Counted from the first letter of the stretch, positions 30,951 through 39,205 are shown. The stretch: 64,000 nucleotides of DNA from Burkholderiales bacterium (GCA_947453625.1 CANGHK010000017.1:22912-86911), one strand, 5' to 3'. Translations and numbers: made by a program. The notes: a model not told the origin generated them from the letters alone.

Positions 30951-32041
30951 TGGCAAGCCAAGACCTTCAGTTTACCGAATCAGCCCCCCGCATGACCGAT
31001 AGCTCCCCCATCGACATCGTCTACCTCTGGGTCGACGGCAACGACCCGGCCTGGCGCCGCAAGCGCCAGTGCGCTGCCCAGCAACTCAGCGCCGGCCACC
31101 GTGACGCGATCGGCCTCTACGGCAATGTCGAGGGCCGGTTTCGCGACAACGACGAGTTGCGCTACAGCCTGCGCGCGCTCGAGCGTTTCTTTCCGGACCA
31201 CGGCCATGTCTATCTCGTCACCGACGCGCAGACGCCGGACTGGTTGCGTCCGTCCGGCCGCCTGACGCTGATCGACCACCGCGACCTGATCCCGTCGGCC
31301 AGCCTGCCCACCTTCGACTCGGGCAACATCGAGTCCTACATCCACCGCATTCCCAACCTGTCGGAGCGATTTTTCTACCTCAACGACGACGTGTTCTTCG
31401 GCGCGCCGGTCGAGACCGGTGACTGGTTCTGGGACGGCGGCCTGTACGCCGCCTGGTCTGACGAGCCGGTGGTCTCCGACGGGCCGCTGCGCCAGGACGC
31501 CAACTCGATGGACAACGCCAGCCGCTTGTCGCGGCAGTGGCTGGGCGCGCAGCGGGCGCGGTCAGCGCGGCTGCAGGGCTATGCCCACACGTCGCGCACC
31601 TTTGCCCACGCGCCGCGGCCGCTGCTCAGGTCCGTGCTGTTCGAGCTGGAACAAAAGGCACCCGAGATGTTCGCCAGCGTGCGCTCGACGGTCTTCCGCA
31701 CCTGGGACAAACCGACCATCGTCTCGGATTTCGTGCTGCGCTGGGCGCTGGCCCATGGCGTCGTCCGGATGCGGGACTACCGCCACCGCTACCTGTCTAC
31801 CGGCGACGCCGACATCGGCGAACAACTCGATCGCCTGGTGTCGGCCGCCGGGGGCGTTGACTTCTTCTGCGTCAACGACACCACCGACGACGCGTCGTCG
31901 CACGATGCGCGGCTGGCCTGCGTTCGCGCGTCGTTGCAAGCACTGTTCGACCGCCCGTCCAGCTTCGAGCGGCCTGCTTGCCGGGCGGTGGCTGCGCCCA
32001 GTCCTGTCTCGTCGCGTCAGGAAGTCGCCGCGCTGGCCTGA
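30950..32041 (+). CDS. Stealth-family sugar-phosphate transferase
   Basis: The protein (363 residues) has the conserved regions of Stealth proteins. These are CR1 IDIVYLWVDGNDPAW near residue 21, CR2 FRDNDELRYSLRALERFFPDHGHVYLVTDAQTPDWL, CR3 FDSGNIESYIHRIPNLSERFFYLNDDVFFG, and a CR4-like end. Stealth enzymes transfer hexose-1-phosphates in making capsule or exopolysaccharide. The gene shares one base with the hrpA stop; an internal ATG at 30992 gives MTDSSPIDIVYLW and may be the true start. No ribosome-binding site is evident for either. There is no capsule cluster beside it, but the glycosylation island starts 1.3 kb downstream. Confidence 0.85.
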   Translation: MASQDLQFTESAPRMTDSSPIDIVYLWVDGNDPAWRRKRQCAAQQLSAGHRDAIGLYGNVEGRFRDNDELRYSLRALERFFPDHGHVYLVTDAQTPDWLRPSGRLTLIDHRDLIPSASLPTFDSGNIESYIHRIPNLSERFFYLNDDVFFGAPVETGDWFWDGGLYAAWSDEPVVSDGPLRQDANSMDNASRLSRQWLGAQRARSARLQGYAHTSRTFAHAPRPLLRSVLFELEQKAPEMFASVRSTVFRTWDKPTIVSDFVLRWALAHGVVRMRDYRHRYLSTGDADIGEQLDRLVSAAGGVDFFCVNDTTDDASSHDARLACVRASLQALFDRPSSFERPACRAVAAPSPVSSRQEVAALA

Positions 32042-32057
32042 AGACGGCCAGACAGCA

Positions 32058-32432
32058 TCAAGGCGGCGGTGTTGCCGCCGCGGCGCGCGAGAACTCGTCG
32101 AACGCGGCCACCGCGCTGGCCGCGTACATCAGCGACGGGCCGCCGCCCATGTAGGTGGTCACGCCCAGCGTCTCGTCGATCTCCTGGCGGGTTGCGCCCA
32201 GTTTGACCAGGGTCTGGGCGTGAAAGCCTATGCAGGGATCGCAGCGCGCCGCGACGCTGAGCGCCAGCGCGATCAATTCCTTGGTCTTCTTGTCCAGCAC
32301 GCCGCTGGCCGTGGCCGCGTGCCCTAGCGCGCTGAAACTCTTCATGACCTCGGGTGTGCTCGACCGCAGCGAGGCGAGGCGGCTGGAGACGGTCTGTGTC
32401 AGCTCGCGGTAGGTGTCGGCAGAAGGGGACAA
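32058..32432 (-). CDS. AhpD-like carboxymuconolactone decarboxylase family protein
   Basis: This small all-helical protein (124 residues from TTG 32432) carries the AhpD-type redox motif KELIALALSVAARCDPCIGFHAQTLVKLGATRQEIDETLGV, with the CxxC cysteines and the following histidine. Relatives act as alkylhydroperoxidases or thiol-disulfide partners. TTG 32432 is preceded by GGAG at a good distance. The longer frame from TTG 32483 has no ribosome-binding site and no family similarity. It is transcribed toward the Stealth gene, with 16 bases between the stops. Confidence 0.85.
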   Translation of the reverse strand: MSPSADTYRELTQTVSSRLASLRSSTPEVMKSFSALGHAATASGVLDKKTKELIALALSVAARCDPCIGFHAQTLVKLGATRQEIDETLGVTTYMGGGPSLMYAASAVAAFDEFSRAAAATPPP

Positions 32433-32516
32433 GTCAGGCTCCAGTGGGCAATCGGGATGCAGTTTGGCCTCCCAGGGCGGCAACCTTCAGGGCGCGGCGT
32501 TCAGCGTCCTGCCGAC

Positions 32517-32669
32517 TCAGCGCTTTACGCGGTTGGCGTTCTCGGTGTCCTGCTTGATGTGCGCCGCGAAGTAGCGGATGAAAAACGCGCCCATTCCGAG
32601 CATGAAGGCGATGCCGGCCACGCTCATCAGCCCCACGTCGGTGGTGAAAAGATCTATCAGCGCATGCAC
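32517..32669 (-). CDS. DUF3149 family small membrane protein
   Basis: A 50-residue protein, start GTG at 32669 with AGGAG six bases before it. The sequence (start HALIDLFTTDVGLMSVAGIA, then FMLGMGAFFIRYFAAHIKQD) matches the DUF3149 pattern of beta-proteobacteria: a short start, one membrane helix with an ends-in RYF motif, and a charged tail ending NRVKR. Function is unknown. It lies just upstream of the AhpD-like gene on the same strand. Confidence 0.82.
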   Translation of the reverse strand: MHALIDLFTTDVGLMSVAGIAFMLGMGAFFIRYFAAHIKQDTENANRVKR

Positions 32670-33349
32670 GACAGGCTCCTCTGCTTATCGGGTCGATCAG
32701 TGGGTGTCGATTGGGCGCTGCGCGCCTGCCCTCAGCCTTGATGCACCGCAACGGCAACCGCGCCGGGCGGCAGCGAGCCGGGGCAACTCCGCCACGGAGA
32801 TCGCACGCCCTGTCCGGCAGCCGCCAGCGCCCATGCGCTGGCAGACCGGACGAGCAAGTTTGGCGAAACAGCGATTCAAGTTGAGCGCCAGCCTGCAAGC
32901 AATATGCCGCCCAGTGCGTTTGGCACAGCGCCGCTGCTTGCGCATTGGACCTGCAAGCTTGAATTTTCAAGTAAAATTTACTCCACAACATAGTAAATAT
33001 GATAAAAAAATATTATAAATTGTAATATTGAAAATCGGTGAGTCGGTGTTCTTGCAGTGTCAGCGCTGCTCCCCAAGGAATGCCTGCAGCGCGCCATCGC
33101 CTTAAACCATCTCTAAAATAGGGTCAATGACTAGCCTAAATCGGACTAGTGGCCACTTTGTTGAGACTTACGCAAGTAAACTCTACAGCCTGGCAGTGCG
33201 CCAACCCGGCCCGTGAGTCGCAGCGCTCTTGCCGCTTGCACGAGGGTCCAACCAGAAGCCAGTAGCATCCATTTTTGCGACAACCACGCAATCCGCGCGA
33301 CGCACCCACACCGGCCGGCTCTCTCAACGCGAAGTGACGGGCTGGCGCG
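32670..33349. other. Gene-poor junction between core genome and accessory island
   Basis: No convincing coding region is seen in about 680 bases. The left part is GC-rich. From about 32,950 the sequence turns AT-rich (32,958-33,035), with a short palindrome AGTAAAATTTACT at 32970-32982 and a nearby half copy (TAGTAAAT). A repeat-like stretch (GACTAG twice, 33127-33148) follows. It may hold the promoter of the first island gene and may mark the insertion boundary. I found no transposase remnant that I can name. Confidence 0.5.
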
Positions 33350-34201
33350 TTGCTTGGGTCGGCGCGGCGGGTTCGACTGATCACCGGAGAATTTAGCATC
33401 GATACCGAATCAGCTGTCAAATATTTTCACCCGGTCGCGCCAAATGAACTGTTCGCCATCAATGAGTCGATGGCGGTTCAAATGGTCGAGATCGATGGCT
33501 TCAGAATGCTCGTCGTCGATGATTTCTACCGGGATCCAGAGCGCCTGCGGGATTATTTGCTGAAAAGTCCCGCGCCGCTCTGGAAAACCGCGCCGGTGGG
33601 GCGAAACCAGCTTGATTACTGGGATTGCCGGCATGAGCACAAAATATTTTGTGATAGCTACGCCCAGGCCCAGCGCTGCATCGCCGCCCTCGCCAGATAT
33701 TACCTGGGTGCGGTGATCCCTCGCCCTATCGAGGATTTGTCGACCAACGTGCTGCAGTTGCAGGCCGCGCGCACCGGCCGATCCGCATCCGTCGTGCACC
33801 ATGACGGCAACTGTCTGGCCGCGCTGGTCTGCCTCAATCGACCGGAAGAATGCAATGGCGGAACCGGCTTTTTCCGCAACCGGTTCAACGGCGTTTTCAA
33901 CATCGGACGGCTCAGCCGGCTTGAAATGAAGGCGCTGGACGACTGGTGCGACAGGAATGGTTTGCAGGAAGACGGTAGATCGTACTTCCTGGAGAACTGG
34001 ACCGAATGGTGGGATCTGGAGTATTTGGCTGAAATGCGCTTCAATCGCTTGCTGGTCTATCCCGGCGCCATATTTCATGCGGCTTGTTTCGATGGCACGC
34101 CATTCACCCGGGTGCCGCGGCTCAATCACATGATGTTCTTCAACGACGTGCAGTTTTCGCGCCAGGTCGAGTGGCTCCGTCGCGATGAGGACCGGGAATG
34201 A
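33350..34201 (+). CDS. DUF6445-like putative 2OG-Fe(II) oxygenase
   Basis: The region FRMLVVDDFYRDPERLRDYLL followed by a jelly-roll core is of the DUF6445 type. The core has ASVVHHDGNCLAALVCLNRPEECNGGTGFF, with an H-x-D-like HHD, and LLVYPGAIFHAACFDG with a distal His. The family is related to 2-oxoglutarate/Fe(II) oxygenases; no substrate is known. The start is uncertain. TTG 33350 covers the whole domain, while ATG 33470 or 33482 would cut its first strand. It is the first of six putative oxygenases in the island and lies upstream of the precursor gene on the same strand. Confidence 0.65.
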   Translation: MLGSARRVRLITGEFSIDTESAVKYFHPVAPNELFAINESMAVQMVEIDGFRMLVVDDFYRDPERLRDYLLKSPAPLWKTAPVGRNQLDYWDCRHEHKIFCDSYAQAQRCIAALARYYLGAVIPRPIEDLSTNVLQLQAARTGRSASVVHHDGNCLAALVCLNRPEECNGGTGFFRNRFNGVFNIGRLSRLEMKALDDWCDRNGLQEDGRSYFLENWTEWWDLEYLAEMRFNRLLVYPGAIFHAACFDGTPFTRVPRLNHMMFFNDVQFSRQVEWLRRDEDRE

Positions 34202-34355
34202 CCGGCAAAGCCGATTTGCGCCGGTGCGCGGCAAACATGCAAGCCGGCGCTCAAGCCACCGAAAAAACAGCGTTGACTGCGACGAAGATCATTGAACCGT
34301 GCAACGTCCAGTCCCAGCCTGGCGGAAATCAGAGCAAGAAATTGGAGTGGCTGCG

Positions 34356-35030
34356 ATGAGCGCGCAGGAAACCGGAACCGTGGTTCACGATATCATCAAT
34401 CAGGCCGGCCGGCGTATCCTGGTGATCGATCAGGCCAGCGCTGCCGATATGACCGGCCTGATGTATGAATACATCAACGAGTATGGCGTATGGGGCTTGA
34501 ACCCCTACTCTGCGACCGGGGTTGAAAACAACACCAACGACAACGTCCCCTTCATCCATGGCTTTGACTCTGTCGCGATGAGAAGGTCGCCTTTCTGGAC
34601 CGGGCAGCTCCAGCACCATGTCGAGAAATTCTTTGGCTCAGGCTTTGTGCCTTATGACTGCAGCGTCAACAATGGACGCTTTGGCGACAACCCATTGGAC
34701 CACCGGGATAATTACGACAAGCACAGTGAAAATATCACTTTGCTGCTCTACCTGAATCCGGTCTGGAACCTGAACCACGGTGGCGAGACCGTGTTTTTCT
34801 CGGACCAGAGCGAAATCGAATTTTCAGTCCTGCCCAAGTTCTGCCGCATGCTGATGTTCGACAGTTACATCAACCATGCCGCACGCCCCCCGTCGCGCCT
34901 GTTCCATGGCACGCGCTACACGCTGGCCATCAAATTGACACGAGCCGCCTCTAGCAATGGCGCGGCGGGTGCCGAGGAGCGGGATCGGCAGAGCCGATTT
35001 GCCTATCTGAACAAGACGCTGTTTGGCTAG
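34356..35030 (+). CDS. 2OG-Fe(II) oxygenase, prolyl-4-hydroxylase-like
   Basis: This 224-residue protein has a complete facial triad and 2-oxoglutarate anchor: H116 and D118 (LDHRDNYD), H174 (YINHAARPPS) and R187 (GTRYTLAIKL). YLNPVWNLNHGGETVFF between them is typical of P4H-like dioxygenases. It should hydroxylate a peptide or amino-acid side chain using O2 and 2-oxoglutarate. The ATG at 34356 has GGAG eight bases before it. It stands two genes before the Nif11-type precursor, so the precursor is a reasonable substrate candidate. That link is inference. Confidence 0.82.
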   Translation: MSAQETGTVVHDIINQAGRRILVIDQASAADMTGLMYEYINEYGVWGLNPYSATGVENNTNDNVPFIHGFDSVAMRRSPFWTGQLQHHVEKFFGSGFVPYDCSVNNGRFGDNPLDHRDNYDKHSENITLLLYLNPVWNLNHGGETVFFSDQSEIEFSVLPKFCRMLMFDSYINHAARPPSRLFHGTRYTLAIKLTRAASSNGAAGAEERDRQSRFAYLNKTLFG

Positions 35031-35073
35031 ACCGCTGCCAGTTTGGCCAGAGAAATTCGCCACTGAAATTTCG

Positions 35074-35862
35074 ATGAAATACATGAATCCAACTTCAGAA
35101 AATTCAGCGCTCCCCGCCAGTCCCCGCATCTTCAATGATGTTTTTCTGGCGACCCGCGAGCGGTTGGCGGCGGAATTTCAACCCAAGCGCCTTGCCCTTG
35201 ACCGTTGGCTCGATCCCGACGGCGGCCTGACCATGCCGCCCGAAGACTTGCTCAGGGGCCCGGTTGCTGACGAACTCCCTGCCATTTACGAGCGCTTCAA
35301 GAGAATCGATTCAGGCCTGGATTGGCGCCGCTTGGCGGCCGAGGCTTTGTTGGCCAACACCGATGTCGACAACCGTCTGCAACGCAGCCTGCGGAGCAGT
35401 CTCGTGCCTTTGCCACGCGCCCGCTTGCCAGCCGAATTTTCGGGTTTGACCCATTACGCCCAGCCGCTGCCCGAACCCTTTCTACCCAGAATAGAAATCC
35501 CAACGCCAGCCGGCATTCAGTGGTGCGTGTACCTGTTGCCCGAATTGCTCAAGGCCAAGCCCGCCAAGGCCCTCGCCGTCCACGCCATAACCAGGCGGGC
35601 GCTGGATTTCAGGGAACTGGAAAGCCGCCAATACCAGTCCATGCAGCCCAGCGCCGGCATGCCGCCCTTGCTGGTGATGCGAAGTCCGGACGGCGATGGG
35701 GACAAACCCTGGGTGCTGCTGGAAGGTTTGTACCGATGCGCTCGTGCCGAAGAGCAAGGACTGGAATCCGTTCCCTGCCGCGAAGTCCGTTGGGAACACC
35801 TGCGGCCCTATCTCCATCAAAGGCCATTCAAGGGACTCGCAAGCTATGCTGCGGCAAATTGA
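35074..35862 (+). CDS. Protein of unknown function in the peptide island
   Basis: A 262-residue soluble protein with no signal peptide or membrane helix that I can see. I do not recognise the family. Noticeable features are a DRWLDPDGGL segment near residue 47, many prolines in the middle (LPEPFLPRIEIPTPAG), and a WCVYLLPELLKAKPAKALAVHAI helix. It lies 43 bases after the P4H-like gene and just before the precursor promoter, so it may be an accessory or modification protein of the cluster. ATG 35083 is an alternative start. Confidence 0.6.
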   Translation: MKYMNPTSENSALPASPRIFNDVFLATRERLAAEFQPKRLALDRWLDPDGGLTMPPEDLLRGPVADELPAIYERFKRIDSGLDWRRLAAEALLANTDVDNRLQRSLRSSLVPLPRARLPAEFSGLTHYAQPLPEPFLPRIEIPTPAGIQWCVYLLPELLKAKPAKALAVHAITRRALDFRELESRQYQSMQPSAGMPPLLVMRSPDGDGDKPWVLLEGLYRCARAEEQGLESVPCREVRWEHLRPYLHQRPFKGLASYAAAN

Positions 35863-35910
35863 ATATTTATTGTGATTGCCGTGAGGTCTTGCGGTGACAA
35901 TATTGGCGCC

Positions 35911-35939
35911 TTGTCAAGCAAGGTGCGATAGTTTATTTT
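35911..35939 (+). promoter_or_regulatory. Candidate sigma-70 promoter of the precursor gene
   Basis: TTGTCA (35911-35916), a 17-base spacer and TATTTT (35934-35939) match the consensus at five and four of six positions. They lie about 110 bases before the precursor ATG. The surrounding DNA is AT-rich compared with neighbours. Confidence 0.55.
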
Positions 35940-36054
35940 TTCCAAAATTCAGTAAGGAACACCTGAGTGAATCGCCCTGCCACTCGGGTGCTGTGTCAAT
36001 TGCAGGGCGACTGCGTTGGACCGCTGTTTCATCACCCTCTCAAAGGAAGAAAGA

Positions 36055-36372
36055 ATGTCTAAGAGTCAAATTCAACAATTCCTCGACGTCATGAAAAAAG
36101 ACGCCGAATTGCTGTCCGTCATCAACAGCCAGGTAGGCGACAAGGCCTACATTGCCGTTTTCATGCGGGAAGCGCTCTTGCGCGGCTTCCAACTGACGAC
36201 CGAGGAGGTTCAAGCCTGGCAGAGGACCGCCAGGATGGCCTATGACGCTGGCGAGCTTGCCGATGAGGAACTGGAGTTTGTTGCTGGCGGGCAAGTGACC
36301 ACGACAACGACACAGGCCAGCAGCGGTGCTTCCACCAGTGCCAGAAGAAGGTCTGCTGGTGGCCTCATCTGA
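36055..36372 (+). CDS. Nif11/NHLP-type RiPP precursor peptide with Gly-Gly leader
   Basis: A 105-residue precursor. Residues 1-79 form a Nif11-like leader: FLDVMKKDAELL, a central helix, GFQLTTEEV near residue 44, and the ending ELADEELEFVAGG. The Gly-Gly (78-79) is the expected cut site of a C39 peptidase. The core (80-105) starts QVTTTTTQASSGASTSARRR and ends SAGGLI, so 11 of 26 residues are Thr or Ser, with five Thr in a row. It has no Cys, Pro, Asn, Asp or Lys, so lanthionine, thiazole or proline hydroxylation are unlikely on it; O-glycosylation fits better. A good promoter precedes it, and the ribosome-binding site is AAGGAAG. Two NHLM exporters with C39 domains lie downstream. Confidence 0.85.
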   Translation: MSKSQIQQFLDVMKKDAELLSVINSQVGDKAYIAVFMREALLRGFQLTTEEVQAWQRTARMAYDAGELADEELEFVAGGQVTTTTTQASSGASTSARRRSAGGLI

Positions 36373-36396
36373 CCCTGAGCCTCACAGGCCGGTGCG

Positions 36397-36427
36397 ATTG
36401 ACGGGTCAGGATGATTGACCCGTCAGT
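36397..36427 (+). terminator. Strong hairpin after the precursor gene
   Basis: TGACGGGTCA (36399-36408) and TGACCCGTCA (36416-36425) are perfect inverted repeats with a seven-base loop, and the stem can extend by two pairs. No T-run follows. This suggests an mRNA 3'-end stabiliser or attenuator rather than a full terminator. Such a structure would allow more precursor mRNA than modification-enzyme mRNA. Confidence 0.6.
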
Positions 36428-36517
36428 CCGGGCCGGGTTGACATGGCCATATCCAGCAGGCCTGTCTTGTCAACACCGTCTGCACGCCGGGCGACTCGCC
36501 ACTGCCACCGCCAGACC

Positions 36518-37498
36518 ATGAGCATCGAATACCCGACGCGCCCAGCCTGGGAGAACCTGCGCCATTTCAACAGGATGTCCTGCGAGCCCCGCCTCGGCTT
36601 GCTCACAAAGACCTCCGAGCGCAAGGAGCAACTGCGCAACCAGGTGCGCTGGTTCAGGCTGGCACACGGGAATCTGGCGGAATTTCTGCCACGAATCACC
36701 GACAGCAGTGACGGCGACGAGCCATTCATCACGATGGAATGGCTCGCCATGCCCACGCTGGCCGAATTGTTCATGGCCGCCACGCTCCCGGCCAAGGCCT
36801 GGTCGGGTGTCGTCAGCAAGCTGCAATATATCCTGGCGCAGATGGCCAGCCACACTGTACAGAGCCCGCTCGCATCCGGGATGGCCAGGGCGATGTATGT
36901 GGACAAAACCCGCGATCGATTGGCAGAGTTCGTGCTCGCCAATCCCCTGTCTGCCGCCCATCACGTCCTGCAGGCCGGCAGGCGCATCGACCTGATGACC
37001 GTGTTGGCCCAGCTTGACCGCTTTGTCGAACAAGCCGGCCTTCTCGACATCGACAGGCTCTGCCCGGTGCATGGCGACTTTTGTTTCAGCAATATACTGC
37101 TTGCCCCCGAGGGCGGTGTGATCAAGATGATCGACCCGCGCGGCGAGTTTGGCAGTCCCGGCCTGCAGGGTGACCCCCGCTACGACCTAGCCAAGCTGGC
37201 GCATTCATTTTCCGGTGGCTACGATTTCATCGTCGCCGATCGGTTTTCCGTCGAACTGGCGGACGATGGTGAATTGTGTTCCAGCAGTGGCATGACGAGC
37301 TGCCATGCGCCAATTGCCGACATTTTCTCCAGCGTGTTCCTGTCCAATCCTGTGCTGGCCCATCAGGTACGGGCCATCGAGGCCTTGCTCTTCCTCAGCA
37401 TGCTGCCATTGCATTCCGACCAACCCAGGCGCCAACTGGCCATGCTGGCCACTGGCTTGACGCTGTTCGGGCAATGTCAGGCGCAAATAGTCCCATGA
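36518..37498 (+). CDS. APH-fold small-molecule kinase
   Basis: This 326-residue protein has the catalytic core of the aminoglycoside phosphotransferase/choline kinase fold: H185-G-D187 and N192 in VHGDFCFSNIL, and the metal-binding D206 in IKMIDPRGEFG, followed by DPRYDLAKLAHSFSG. The fold includes sugar and choline kinases. Its stop overlaps the nucleotidyltransferase start (ATGA), so the two are likely consecutive steps, phosphorylation and then NDP activation, as in AmgK/MurU or LicA/LicC. The real substrate is unknown. ATG 36518 is preferred over ATG 36443, whose extra N terminus is Arg/Ser-rich and unlike a protein start. Confidence 0.75.
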   Translation: MSIEYPTRPAWENLRHFNRMSCEPRLGLLTKTSERKEQLRNQVRWFRLAHGNLAEFLPRITDSSDGDEPFITMEWLAMPTLAELFMAATLPAKAWSGVVSKLQYILAQMASHTVQSPLASGMARAMYVDKTRDRLAEFVLANPLSAAHHVLQAGRRIDLMTVLAQLDRFVEQAGLLDIDRLCPVHGDFCFSNILLAPEGGVIKMIDPRGEFGSPGLQGDPRYDLAKLAHSFSGGYDFIVADRFSVELADDGELCSSSGMTSCHAPIADIFSSVFLSNPVLAHQVRAIEALLFLSMLPLHSDQPRRQLAMLATGLTLFGQCQAQIVP

Positions 37499-38313
37499 CG
37501 GTCCTCATCACGATGGCGGGTCTGGGCAGCCGTTTCAGCCGCGACGGCTACTCGGTACCCAAGTACCAGGTCAAGGCGCATGGACAGTCCTTGTTCTCTT
37601 GGTCGCTTCAATCCCTGTCGTCCTACCGTCACCAAGCTTTCGTGCTTGCCACACTCGGCAGCGATGACGCGCCGTGGTTGCTGCATGAGGCGCGGCAGAT
37701 CGGCATGGCCGATGTCCGCGTGCTGTCCCGTGCGGCGCCCAGCCGAGGTCAGGCAGAGACCGCCATCGATGCACTCGCCGATGTTGACCCTGGCGAACCA
37801 CTGTGGATCTACAACATCGACACCCATGTCGCCCGGGGCATGGCGCCCGAACATTTGGCGGGAGCGCAGGGCTGTCTGCATGTCTTCCCGTCCGAGAGCC
37901 CCGGCATGAGCTTTGTCCGCTATGGATCCGATGGCTGTGTCGCCGAGGTCGCCGAGAAGAAAGTAATTTCGGCCTGGGCCAGCGTCGGCATGTATGGATT
38001 CGCCACTGCCGGACTGTTCGCGGAACTGTATCGCCAGGGCTATGAAGAAGGCTCGATAACGTCGGTCGGCGGCGAGCGCTATATCGCCCCCTTGTACCAG
38101 TTGTTGCTCGATCGAGGACAAGCCGTCGTCGCACCGCGGCTCGAATTGGCCGATATCGATGTCCTCGGGACCCCGGCGGAAGTTCAACGCTTCGATCCTT
38201 TGGCGCTGCCGCCCGTCGGCAATCCGGACTGGCCAAGGGATGGACGATTGCCCGAGTCATTTCGAAAATCGATTCCCCTGTCAAAAGCTGGCGGCGATGC
38301 CGGCGCAGCGTAA
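37495..38313 (+). CDS. Sugar-type nucleotidyltransferase (NTP_transferase)
   Basis: This 272-residue protein begins with the nucleotide-binding signature MAGLGSRFSRDGYSVPK (G9-F14, PK 22-23). It has a metal-binding D109 in IYNIDTHV and the late DVLGTPAEVQRFD element. It would join a nucleotide to a phosphorylated sugar, alditol or choline. Coupled by ATGA to the APH-fold kinase, it probably makes the activated donor used by the three glycosyltransferases that follow. Confidence 0.8.
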   Translation: MTVLITMAGLGSRFSRDGYSVPKYQVKAHGQSLFSWSLQSLSSYRHQAFVLATLGSDDAPWLLHEARQIGMADVRVLSRAAPSRGQAETAIDALADVDPGEPLWIYNIDTHVARGMAPEHLAGAQGCLHVFPSESPGMSFVRYGSDGCVAEVAEKKVISAWASVGMYGFATAGLFAELYRQGYEEGSITSVGGERYIAPLYQLLLDRGQAVVAPRLELADIDVLGTPAEVQRFDPLALPPVGNPDWPRDGRLPESFRKSIPLSKAGGDAGAA

Positions 38314-38336
38314 TTTTTTCGACCGAGTCAAAAGCA

Positions 38337-39113
38337 ATGAATTCAAAAATTGATGCGCCCAGCATAGGTATTGTCATACTTGCCACCAACGCCTACTTTG
38401 TCCTCGGTATCCGGCTGGTCAAGAGATTCGCCCGGTTCTATCAAGGGTCGGCCAAGATAACTTTCTATTTCTTCGCTGACCAGGATCCGACGGACTATAT
38501 CTCGGCCACCATTGATATGGTTTATATTGAAAGCCATAGCCAGCACTGGCTCGATGGCACGAACTCGAAGTTCAAGAATATATTGTCGATCGGTGACCGC
38601 CTGAAAAGCGATTATCTCTTCTATCTCGATGCCGACACCGGCATCGTCGACGACTTCGACGAAGACTGGTTTCTGGGCGATCTGGTGGGGGCGCAGCATT
38701 TCAACGATGACGATCTGATGGCTGAAGTCAAGGGCTTTGACAGAAATCCGGCGTCCCAGGCCTATGTGCCCTTTGACACGACCCTGTCTCAACGCTACTT
38801 TCATGGCGCTTTCTTTGGTGGCAAGTCAGCCCTGGTGATGGACTTTTGCCGCGCCTTGAGAGGCTATCAACTGGCCGATGCCGAGATTCCTTACGAGCCT
38901 TGCGTCAACGACGAAAGCTATATCAACAAGGAATTTCACTACCATCCTCCGGCCAGGACGATAAAATGCGAGGAGTTTGAGTTTCAGGCGAGTTGCAAGG
39001 GTGGCCTGAAAATCGACCGCAGGAACATCGACTTCGCGCTGGTGAAGGAGCAACTCAAGATACTGAGAAATGACGACATCAACATCGAGGATGGCCAAGT
39101 CATCCTCGATTGA
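38337..39113 (+). CDS. GT6-family (ABO blood-group-like) glycosyltransferase
   Basis: The 258-residue enzyme matches family GT6 by its order of motifs: IGIVILATNAY at the N terminus, D98-A-D100 in FYLDADTGI, YFHGAFFGGKSALV (154-167) and NDESYINKEFHYHPP (191-205). GT6 enzymes are retaining alpha-1,3-Gal/GalNAc transferases. Many known bacterial members have NXN in place of DXD; here DXD is kept, which would suggest a metal-dependent enzyme. It shows lower GC than core genes and is followed by a candidate terminator. Confidence 0.8.
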   Translation: MNSKIDAPSIGIVILATNAYFVLGIRLVKRFARFYQGSAKITFYFFADQDPTDYISATIDMVYIESHSQHWLDGTNSKFKNILSIGDRLKSDYLFYLDADTGIVDDFDEDWFLGDLVGAQHFNDDDLMAEVKGFDRNPASQAYVPFDTTLSQRYFHGAFFGGKSALVMDFCRALRGYQLADAEIPYEPCVNDESYINKEFHYHPPARTIKCEEFEFQASCKGGLKIDRRNIDFALVKEQLKILRNDDINIEDGQVILD

Positions 39114-39171
39114 TCGCTTGCCGACCCATCGGCCGCTACCTGACGCGGTGGATCGAAAACCTCTCGCTTTG

Positions 39172-39205
39172 GTGTTCAGCGCCGTCGGAGCGGCGGACAC
39201 TTTTT
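39172..39205 (+). terminator. Candidate intrinsic terminator after the GT6 gene
   Basis: GTGT (39172-39175) pairs with ACAC (39197-39200), and CGCCG (39180-39184) pairs with CGGCG (39191-39195) around a TCGGAG loop. A TTTTT run follows immediately. The gap to the GT60-like gene is 120 bases and is otherwise featureless. Confidence 0.5.

Noticed and set aside
26742..30956. 1404-codon open frame antisense to hrpA
   Set aside because: Shadow of HrpA, which has all helicase motifs on the other strand; the antisense product shows biased composition and no motif.
32434..32991. 185-codon leftward frame before DUF3149
   Set aside because: Different frame from the DUF3149 gene, Arg/Cys-rich and without family features.
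33136..33420. 94-codon leftward frame at the island edge, possible transposase remnant
   Set aside because: Considered as an insertion-sequence remnant, but no recognisable transposase motif or terminal repeats could be seen.
36443..36517. N-terminal extension of the APH-fold kinase
   Set aside because: Adds an Arg/Ser-rich stretch without ribosome-binding site; ATG 36518 gives a better start.
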